From Lacunisphaera sp. (lineage in GTDB: Bacteria; Verrucomicrobiota; Verrucomicrobiia; Opitutales; Opitutaceae): a stretch of 38,945 nucleotides of DNA. This document shows positions 28,300-34,717 of the stretch, piece by piece (positions within the stretch are counted from its first letter, which is position 1; every line of letters begins with the position of its first letter). Position numbers and translations under genes: made by a program. The notes under the pieces were generated by a model that was not told where the DNA came from, did no database searches, and saw only the letters and a program-made list of their open reading frames with translations. The stretch is from assembly GCA_029945855.1 (NCBI GenBank), contig JAQSDJ010000065.1:1-38945 (forward strand). Reading direction: 5' to 3'.

Positions 28300-29258
28300 G
28301 GCTGGGTCGGCTCCATCGAGTCGCGCTGGGTGAAAAAAGCCACCACGAACGTCGTCGCCAGCGTCAACGCGCCGATGATCACATGCCCCGTGGTCGTGTT
28401 GACGCTCCGGCCGGTCCAGATGATTTGCGCGCCGAGGTAGATCTGGAGCGCGACGAGCCCGACCAGCAGCAGGCTGGTGCGGCGCAGCAGTGGAGACAGC
28501 CCCCGGTCGCGGATGAGAAAATGTCCGTAAGCCGCCACGCCGAGGCCGATGAGCACCGCCATCACCCGGTGGGCGAAGTGCAGGACCACCCGATAATCCC
28601 AGGTGGCCGGCAGCAGGTCACCGCCGGCGGTGGACCAGGGGAAGACCGGGATGGCCAGGCCGGCGTAGTTGTGCCGCATCGTGGCCGCGATGGTCAGCTG
28701 CACCAGGAGCAACGCCACGCACCACCAGCCGAGCCGGCGCACCAGCGGGCTGGCCGTGCCCACGGTGTTCTCAATCCAGGGCCGCGACAGCCCGGCGGCG
28801 ATGGCGAAAAGCATGCAGACGTAGACATGGGCGAGCACCCCGTGCGGGATGCGCAGCATCTGCCCGAAGGACATCTCGAAGCCCGGCACATGCACCCGGT
28901 CGAACAAGACGCGGGTGCCGCCGAACAGGCCCTGGACCACGACAATGCCCAGCGCCCACCAGCCGAGCCGGCGCAGCCAGGCCCGCTCCTCGCGGCGGTG
29001 CAGCCAGCCGGCCAAAATCAGGGTGATGAGACCCATCATGGTGCCGCTGAGCCGGTGCGAGTGCTCGGCGAACTTGTCGATCTCCTCCAGCCAGCCGTGC
29101 GGGTTGATGGAGCCGTTGGACAGCGGCCAGTCGGCAAAGGCCATGCCCGCGCCGATGGTGGTCGTGAACGCACCGAGCGCCACGAGCACAAACACCCAGG
29201 CGCTGCCGAGGGCGGCGAACCAGGCGAGGCCGGGCTGATAGGTGGCGGTGCGGCTCAT
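28296..29258 (-). CDS. ctaA: Haem A synthase (Cox15/CtaA)
   Basis: This 320-residue membrane enzyme oxidises the C8 methyl of haem O to the formyl group of haem A. Eight membrane helices in two homologous halves carry the haem-ligand histidines: EHSHRL (H66/H68), RIPHGVLAHVYV, VVLHFAHRVMA and TTTGHVIIG. Loop cysteines that form a disulphide in Bacillus CtaA are absent from the first loop here, which places it with the Cys-lacking class. It heads the ctaA-ctaB-DUF420 operon. Confidence 0.95.
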   Translation of the reverse strand: MSRTATYQPGLAWFAALGSAWVFVLVALGAFTTTIGAGMAFADWPLSNGSINPHGWLEEIDKFAEHSHRLSGTMMGLITLILAGWLHRREERAWLRRLGWWALGIVVVQGLFGGTRVLFDRVHVPGFEMSFGQMLRIPHGVLAHVYVCMLFAIAAGLSRPWIENTVGTASPLVRRLGWWCVALLLVQLTIAATMRHNYAGLAIPVFPWSTAGGDLLPATWDYRVVLHFAHRVMAVLIGLGVAAYGHFLIRDRGLSPLLRRTSLLLVGLVALQIYLGAQIIWTGRSVNTTTGHVIIGALTLATTFVVAFFTQRDSMEPTQP

Positions 29259-29270
29259 GCGGATGTTCTC

Positions 29271-29321
29271 GCGGGCGGGGTCGCCCGCGCTCCATCTGGA
29301 GCCACGGCGACCTCGCCGTGG
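29271..29321. repeat. Three abutting perfect hairpins upstream of ctaA
   Basis: GCGGGCG-GGGT-CGCCCGC (29271-29288), GCTCCA-TC-TGGAGC (29289-29302) and CCACGGCGA-CC-TCGCCGTGG (29302-29321) follow one another without a gap in the ctaA/sco divergent region. Confidence 0.8.
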
Positions 29322-29435
29322 GATGTAGGAGGTGCGTTGAGGGCAACGCGCTCAACCAAGCTGGTTCTGTGGGCAAGGCTCATGAGTGGACGGAAAAGTG
29401 GAAGTGATAGCCCGGACGGGCGCGGCGCAAACCTT

Positions 29436-29463
29436 TTGACAATTTTCCCATTTGGCAAATGGG
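29436..29463 (+). promoter_or_regulatory. Candidate sco promoter with palindromic operator
   Basis: TTGACA (29436-29441) is a consensus -35 box. CCCATTTGGCAAATGGG (29447-29463) is a perfect palindrome overlapping the expected -10 region, ending eight bases before the ATG at 29472. A repressor site, perhaps metal-responsive, is plausible. Confidence 0.45.
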
Positions 29464-29471
29464 TGGTTTCG

Positions 29472-30398
29472 ATGAAGCTTGGTTTTTCGATCCTGCCCCG
29501 ACTGGCCGCCTGTTTGCTGCTGCTGCCCGGACTCCTCGCCCCCGGTTGCGGCAAGCCGGCGGCGAAGACGGCTCCGGCCGTGGCCGCCGACGCGCCCGCC
29601 CAACCGGCCGAGAAACGCCATCCGCTCACGGGTGAGATCGTGCAGGCCGACGCCGAGCGCTCCGTGCTCATCGTGACCCATGACGAGATCAAGGGCTACA
29701 TGCCGGCCATGACCATGGAGTTCAAGGTGTCGAAGGGCGACCTGGCCATCGCCAAACCCGGCCAGCACATTCGCGCCGAGCTGGTGGAGCGCGGGGAAGA
29801 CTATTACCTGGAAAAGATCTGGCCGGACGACGCGGCGACCCAGCGCGCCCTCGACGCCGCGGCCAAGGCGCTCGCCCAGGACACGGCCATGCGCGGCAAG
29901 GAGGCCTACCGTGAGATCGGCGAGACCCTGCCCGACTTTACCCTGCTCGACCAGGAGGGGCGCGCGGGCGCCGCCAGCCGGTTCCGGGGCAAACAGGTCG
30001 TGCTCAACTTCATCTTCACCCGCTGCCCGATCGCTACGATGTGCCCGGCGTCCACCCAGCGGATGTCCGAGTTGCAGCAGGCTGCGCGGGCGGCCGGGGC
30101 GAAGGACTTTGAGCTGGTCTCCGTCTCGCTCGACCCGGAATACGACACCCCCGGCGTGCTCAAGGAATACGCGCAGATCCGCGGCCTCGACACGTCGAAC
30201 TGGTCGTTCCTCACCGGCCCCGACGCCGCCGTGCGCCACCTGCTCGCGCAGCTGGGCGTCATCCGCGAGTTCGAGGGCGCCACCATCAAGCACACGCTCG
30301 CCACCGTGCTCATCAACGAACAGGGCAAGATCACCTACCGGGCCGACGGCAGCGCGTGGCAGGTTGGCGATTTTGTGCGGTATCTGAAAAAGGGATGA
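29472..30398 (+). CDS. CusF-SCO fusion copper chaperone
   Basis: This 308-residue lipoprotein-like precursor (Cys26 after a hydrophobic signal) probably delivers copper to the oxidase CuA site. Residues 50-118 form a CusF-like copper-binding domain with the Met motif YMPAMTMEF. Residues 150-308 form a SCO1/SenC thioredoxin fold with C185 and C191 in TRCPIATMCP (CX5C spacing instead of the classical CX3C) and H274 in IKHTL. The frame is open far upstream over ctaA, but only the ATG at 29472 begins a signal peptide. It is divergent from ctaA and followed by the HxHP protein. Confidence 0.92.
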   Translation: MKLGFSILPRLAACLLLLPGLLAPGCGKPAAKTAPAVAADAPAQPAEKRHPLTGEIVQADAERSVLIVTHDEIKGYMPAMTMEFKVSKGDLAIAKPGQHIRAELVERGEDYYLEKIWPDDAATQRALDAAAKALAQDTAMRGKEAYREIGETLPDFTLLDQEGRAGAASRFRGKQVVLNFIFTRCPIATMCPASTQRMSELQQAARAAGAKDFELVSVSLDPEYDTPGVLKEYAQIRGLDTSNWSFLTGPDAAVRHLLAQLGVIREFEGATIKHTLATVLINEQGKITYRADGSAWQVGDFVRYLKKG

Positions 30399-30402
30399 AC
30401 GA

Positions 30403-30431
30403 GGCGGGATCAGCGATCCCGCCCTACAGTC
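30403..30431. repeat. Covarying hairpin, family B copy 2
   Basis: GGCGGGATC and GATCCCGCC around AGC, followed by CTACAGTC. Compared with 21163-21191 the only differences are G to A in one arm and C to T at the paired position in the other, so pairing is kept. Confidence 0.85.
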
Positions 30432-30436
30432 TGACC

Positions 30437-31333
30437 ATGACCCCGCGCAACCAGATCCTCCTCCTCACCGCCGGTGCCCTCGCGCTCTACCTGCTGGTGC
30501 GCCTGCTGCCCACCGGCCCCAGCCTGAACCACATGGATTTCCGGATGGAAGGGAAGGGGGCGCTGGAATTCTGTGACCCGGCGAACCCGCAGTTCATTCC
30601 CGTCGTGCAGGTGCGTTCCCCGATCGCGCTGACGCTGAAACCCGACCGCGAACCGGTCCGGGGGCAGGAGGTGAAATTCATCCTCACGATGCGCACGGCC
30701 AGCGGGAAACCCATCGGGCCCGAGGACCTGCTGGTGGCGCACACGCGCAAACTGCATCTGCTCGCCGTCGATCCCACGCTGTCCGACTACCAGCACCTGC
30801 ATCCCGAGCCGGGGCGGCGGGCGGGCGAATGGGTCTTCACGATGACGCCCGAACGCGCGGGCCTCTACCGGGTGTTCGCCGATTTCACGCCCGCCGCCAC
30901 GGCGCGCGGCCTCTACGGCGTGGTGGAGTTCACCGTGCCCGGTTCCGTGGCGGTCGTGACCCGCAGCCCGAACTCCACCTGGCAGGGCGCCGGGCGGTTC
31001 AACTTCGAACTCGTCATGCCCCCGGTGCTCCGCGCCGGCCAGGCGGCGGACCTGGTTTTCCGCATCCAGAGCCAGGGCGCCGTCAAGCAGCCCGTGCCGC
31101 TGCAGCCCGTGATGGGCGCGTTCGCGCATCTCGTGGCCTTCGACGAGGCGCGCAGCGGCTTCGCCCATCTTCACCCGATGGAAACCGACCTGTCCAAGCC
31201 ACCGGACGCGCTGCGGCCCGAGCTGAACTTCAAGGTCACGATCCCGGCGCCCGGTCGCTACGCGATCTGGGCGCAGGTGAACCTCGGCGGCACCGAAGTC
31301 TTCGCGCCCTTCTGGGTGGACGTGCTGCCGTAG
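30437..31333 (+). CDS. Membrane-anchored periplasmic protein with paired HxHP motifs
   Basis: I do not recognise a named family for this 298-residue protein. It has one N-terminal membrane segment (residues 7-24) and then a periplasmic part built of two similar beta-rich halves. Each ends in a His cluster: H102, H107, then QHLHP (119-123); and H231, then AHLHP (243-247). Such spacing suggests metal, probably copper, binding. It follows the CusF-SCO gene by 38 bp on the same strand, so a role in copper supply to the oxidase is the natural guess. The start MTPRNQILLL is chosen as the beginning of the anchor. Confidence 0.72.
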   Translation: MTPRNQILLLTAGALALYLLVRLLPTGPSLNHMDFRMEGKGALEFCDPANPQFIPVVQVRSPIALTLKPDREPVRGQEVKFILTMRTASGKPIGPEDLLVAHTRKLHLLAVDPTLSDYQHLHPEPGRRAGEWVFTMTPERAGLYRVFADFTPAATARGLYGVVEFTVPGSVAVVTRSPNSTWQGAGRFNFELVMPPVLRAGQAADLVFRIQSQGAVKQPVPLQPVMGAFAHLVAFDEARSGFAHLHPMETDLSKPPDALRPELNFKVTIPAPGRYAIWAQVNLGGTEVFAPFWVDVLP

Positions 31334-31339
31334 GCGCAA

Positions 31340-31394
31340 GGTGGAGCGCGACCTCCGGGCGCGCTTCGAACGCGTCCGGAGGCCGCGTTCCACC
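31340..31394. repeat. Palindromic element at a convergent junction
   Basis: GGTGGA...CCTCCGG...CGCG and CGCG...CCGGAGG...TCCACC form an interrupted stem nearly filling the 65-bp gap between the HxHP gene and the MBL gene. It could terminate both. Confidence 0.82.
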
Positions 31395-31398
31395 GGCC

Positions 31399-32091
31399 TC
31401 ACACCGGCCGACCGGAGAGTTCGAACACCTCGTTGCCGTCGGTGGTGAGGAAGCGGTGCAGCTCCGAACCGGGGAAGCTGCCGAAGTTGCCGGGGTGGCA
31501 GCGGAGCAGGCCCTCGCGCGCGAGCCGCACGATGCTCCGCCGGTTGAGCTCGGGGTCGTTGCAGAAGTAATGGTCGCGGGCCTTGTTCGGCCAGACGAGG
31601 CTGCCGCGCAGCACGTCGCCGATGACGGCCTCGCCGCTGCCGAGCACGACGGACGCGGAGCCGGAGGTGTGGCCGGGGGTGGCGATCACGCTGCCCTTCA
31701 CGCCGTGCGGTTCGAGCGAGAAGCCGTCGCGGAAGAGCATGTCGGGTTCAAACGCCTCGAATTCCTCGTCGACGAACGGCCGCACGATGCGGCCGAGGGC
31801 ATCCTGCGGGGCGAGCACGCCGTTCCGGCCGGTGCGGACGAGCGGGGCGTCGCCGGCGTGCAGGACGATCTGCGCCCCGCTGCGGCGGCGGAGTTCCGCG
31901 GCGCAGCCGGCGTGGTCGCTGTGGCCGTGGGTGAGGATGATGAGCGCGAGCTGGGCCGGCTCGAGGCCGTGGCTGCGCAGGACGGCCAGGATGCGCTTGA
32001 GGTCGCCGGGGGCACCCGTGTCCACCAGCACCGGCCGCTTTTCGACCAGCAGGTAGCAGTTGGAGATGGCGCCTTTGATCCGGACAAGCAT
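31399..32091 (-). CDS. MBL-fold metallohydrolase
   Basis: A 230-residue cytoplasmic enzyme of the glyoxalase II-like metallo-beta-lactamase superfamily. THGHSDH at 54-60, the H141 of TPGHTSGS and D159 of IGDVLRG supply the dinuclear metal ligands. It begins MLVRIKGAISNCYLLVEKRPVLVDTG, typical of the general Lactamase_B family. The substrate cannot be assigned. It is the downstream neighbour of amn on the same strand, 130 bp apart, without an obvious pathway link. Confidence 0.85.
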   Translation of the reverse strand: MLVRIKGAISNCYLLVEKRPVLVDTGAPGDLKRILAVLRSHGLEPAQLALIILTHGHSDHAGCAAELRRRSGAQIVLHAGDAPLVRTGRNGVLAPQDALGRIVRPFVDEEFEAFEPDMLFRDGFSLEPHGVKGSVIATPGHTSGSASVVLGSGEAVIGDVLRGSLVWPNKARDHYFCNDPELNRRSIVRLAREGLLRCHPGNFGSFPGSELHRFLTTDGNEVFELSGRPV

Positions 32092-32221
32092 GGCTGCTGA
32101 AACCGCTAAATCGGACGGACCGGGAGAAGTGCCCGCGAATCACCCGAATGCACCCGAATGGCGGAAAAGACGAAGAACGAGTTCATTGGAGTCAATGCGC
32201 GCGATTAGCCGGCAACACGCC

Positions 32222-32992
32222 TCAGAACTTCAGGTGTTTCACCGTCACGTTGCGGTTGATCAGCTGCTTCAGCGAGTCGATGCCGATGCGCAGGTGGATC
32301 GAGACGTGCTTGTTGTCCACGGTCTGGTCGCTCTCCTCGGTCTTCACGCCCTCCGGGGTCATCGGTTCGTCGGACACCAGCAGGAGCGCGCCGGTGGAAA
32401 TCTCGTTGGCGAAGCCGGTGATGAAGATGGTGGCGGTCTCCATGTCGACCGCGATGGCGCGGATCTTCTTGAGGTAGCGCTTGAACTCGGCGTCGTGCTC
32501 CCAGACCCGGCGGTTGGTGGTGTAGATGGTGCCGGTCCAGTAGTCGCGCTTGTGCTCACGGATGGTGGTGGAGATGGCCTTTTGCAGCGCGAAGGCCGGC
32601 AGCGCGGGCACCTCGGGCGGAAAATAGTCGTTGCTCGTGCCCTCGCCGCGGATGGCCGCGATGGGCAAAATGAGGCTGCCGAGCTTGGCGCGATGCTTGA
32701 GCCCGCCGCACTTGCCGAGGAACAGCGCGGCCTCGGGCTGGATGGCGCTGAGCAGGTCCATGGCCGTGGCGGCCGTCGCGCTGCCCATGCCGAAGTTGAT
32801 GATCGAGATGTTGCCGGCGGTGGCGCTGAGCATGGGCTTGTGCCGGCCGTGCACCGGCACCCGGTGCCACTGGGCGAAGAGTTCGACGTAGCGGTCGAAG
32901 TTGGTCAGCAGGATGTAGCGACCGAAGTTCTTGAGCGGCACGCCGGTGTAGCGCGGCAGCCAGTTTTCAACGATTTTTTTCTTGGTTTCCAT
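32222..32992 (-). CDS. amn: AMP nucleosidase, short form
   Basis: This enzyme splits AMP into adenine and ribose 5-phosphate. It has 256 residues from METKKKIVENW, corresponding to the phosphorylase-like catalytic domain only; E. coli Amn is about twice as long with an N-terminal regulatory domain. The nucleoside phosphorylase-like core shows INFGMGSATAATAMDLL, FLGKCGGL, GEGTSNDYFP, AVDMETAT (181-188) and SDEP (207-210). An ATG seven codons upstream is possible but less family-like. The short form is common in Bacteroidetes and relatives. Confidence 0.9.
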   Translation of the reverse strand: METKKKIVENWLPRYTGVPLKNFGRYILLTNFDRYVELFAQWHRVPVHGRHKPMLSATAGNISIINFGMGSATAATAMDLLSAIQPEAALFLGKCGGLKHRAKLGSLILPIAAIRGEGTSNDYFPPEVPALPAFALQKAISTTIREHKRDYWTGTIYTTNRRVWEHDAEFKRYLKKIRAIAVDMETATIFITGFANEISTGALLLVSDEPMTPEGVKTEESDQTVDNKHVSIHLRIGIDSLKQLINRNVTVKHLKF

Positions 32993-33106
32993 GTCAGGTT
33001 GCTTTGCCCGCAAAAAATTAGCCCCTCGCTGGTTTTCCGCGAGGGAAATCCGCCGCTTACGGACCGGCGCTCAGCCGATACGGGATCATGCTGTTGCTGG
33101 GGGTGG

Positions 33107-33128
33107 AACCGGTCCTCCGTGACCGGTT
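33107..33128. repeat. Perfect hairpin between phoD-like gene and amn
   Basis: AACCGGTC-CTCCGT-GACCGGTT, an 8-bp perfect stem in the 218-bp gap. Confidence 0.65.
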
Positions 33129-33210
33129 TTCCTTGGTGTGCGTCCCACAACCTGTCCGGAGGACGGGTTCCTCTCCAGTGGAGATGGGCCGTCCAACGGC
33201 ATAAGTTGGC

Positions 33211-34602
33211 TCAGTTGCCGCGCCGGCGCGGCACGTAACCCAGCTCGGTCGCCTTGATGGTGTGGGTGAAGCGGGTGGCGCCCTGCTTGTCGGTGCAGGT
33301 GAGCGTGAGCGCGCGGTCGGCGCCCTGGCCGGCGACGGCGACGGTCACGAAGTTCTGGTCGCCGACCAGCGTGCCGGGGATGACGTAGGGATCCTTGGCC
33401 TTGTTGCTCTTCTCGACTTCCCACGAGGCGCTGGAGAACGGGGACGACGTGATCTCGTAGACCCACGGGCCGCCGGGGGACAGCTGGCGGCGGTAGAGGC
33501 CGGAGTGGTGGACATCGCCGGTGAGGAAGACGACGCCGGTGATCTGGTTTTCGCGGATGAAATCCATCAGCTCCTCGCGCTCGCGGCGGTAGAGCTCGTG
33601 GGGTTCGCCGCGCGGCTCGGTCTGCAGCATCTGGTTGCCGGTGGCGATGAACTGGAAGGTGAAGTGCCGCAATGCCTTGGCCTGCAGGAGCGACTGCTTC
33701 AGCCACTCGAGCTGGCGACGGCCCCACTGGGATTTCTCCGGGTGCTTGTCCTGGTCGATATCCGCAGCGTCGCGGTGATAGTGGTTGTCCATCAGGAAAA
33801 ACGCGGCGTCGCCCCAGTAGAACTTGGAGTAGACCCCGGGATTCTCCGGCTCGCCGTAGCTGTGGTTGCCCCAATAGGCCTGGAAGATTTTCAGGGTCTC
33901 GGTCTTGTATTCATAGCTCCAGTTGGAGTCGTTGGGGCCGTAGTCGTGGTCGTCCCACACGGCGTAATGGTGCATCGAGGCGAGCAGCTTGCGCATCTCG
34001 GGGATGGCGCGGTCGTGCTGGGCCCGATACCAAAGGCCGCTGATGGAATCGTAGTCGGGCTCGCGGTAATACCAGTTGTCGCCGAGCCAGACCATGAAGT
34101 CGGCCCCGCTGTCGCCCATGAGGGTGAAGGTGTTCACGGTCTTGCCGTAACCCTCGCCGGGGCGGTCGTAGGCGGGGTCGTTGATGTAGGCGCAGGAGCC
34201 GACGAGGAACTTGAAGTCCGGCGGGGGCGTCCGCCATTCCCAGAGGGCCTGGGTGCGGAACTTCGCCGGGGCGGCCGTCGTTTGCGCCACGCCGTCAATG
34301 CTCAGCGTGTAGTCGTAGCTCGCCCCGGGCGCCAGCAGGCCGGGGCGGAAGTGCGCGATCTGGCCGCCGGCGGGCGTGGCCGTGGGGTTCACGTGCTCGA
34401 TGGTCTTTTTCGACTCGGGGCGGCCCGCGAGCCAGTAGTCGAGCGTAACCTTTTGGGCATCCTTCGTCTCGACCCAGAGAAACACCTCGCGGTGGGCTTG
34501 GTAACCAAGCATCGGACCGGACACGAGGGTGCCGGCGGCACTGGTGACCGAGGCCAGCAGCGAACAACCGGCGGCGAGCAGGAGGACGGGGCGGAGTTTC
34601 AT
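33211..34602 (-). CDS. PhoD-like secreted phosphatase
   Basis: This 463-residue enzyme belongs to the alkaline phosphatase D (PhoD-like) metallophosphatase family, which hydrolyses phosphomono- or diesters outside the cytoplasm. It has a signal peptide (MKLRPVLLLAAGCSLLASVTSAAG), an N-terminal fibronectin-like domain (about 25-120), and the metallophosphatase motifs GSCAY, VWLGDNWYYR, VWDDHDYGPNDSN and FLTGDVHHSG. No twin-arginine pair is present, so Sec export is expected, unlike many PhoD proteins. The start is the Met four codons inside a slightly longer frame because it opens the signal peptide. Confidence 0.9.
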   Translation of the reverse strand: MKLRPVLLLAAGCSLLASVTSAAGTLVSGPMLGYQAHREVFLWVETKDAQKVTLDYWLAGRPESKKTIEHVNPTATPAGGQIAHFRPGLLAPGASYDYTLSIDGVAQTTAAPAKFRTQALWEWRTPPPDFKFLVGSCAYINDPAYDRPGEGYGKTVNTFTLMGDSGADFMVWLGDNWYYREPDYDSISGLWYRAQHDRAIPEMRKLLASMHHYAVWDDHDYGPNDSNWSYEYKTETLKIFQAYWGNHSYGEPENPGVYSKFYWGDAAFFLMDNHYHRDAADIDQDKHPEKSQWGRRQLEWLKQSLLQAKALRHFTFQFIATGNQMLQTEPRGEPHELYRREREELMDFIRENQITGVVFLTGDVHHSGLYRRQLSPGGPWVYEITSSPFSSASWEVEKSNKAKDPYVIPGTLVGDQNFVTVAVAGQGADRALTLTCTDKQGATRFTHTIKATELGYVPRRRGN

Positions 34603-34717
34603 GTCCCCAAGCAAATAAAACTCCCCCGGTGGTGCAACGCCGCAGACATAACGATTGGGTCAAAACCTTCGCGGCGGTATGGGGGGCAGGACCGGCCTGC
34701 CGTTTGACCCCGGCGGC

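Noticed and set aside
28383-29471. Upstream extension of the SCO gene
   Set aside because: This part lies over ctaA on the other strand and reads as low-complexity; the signal peptide begins at 29472.
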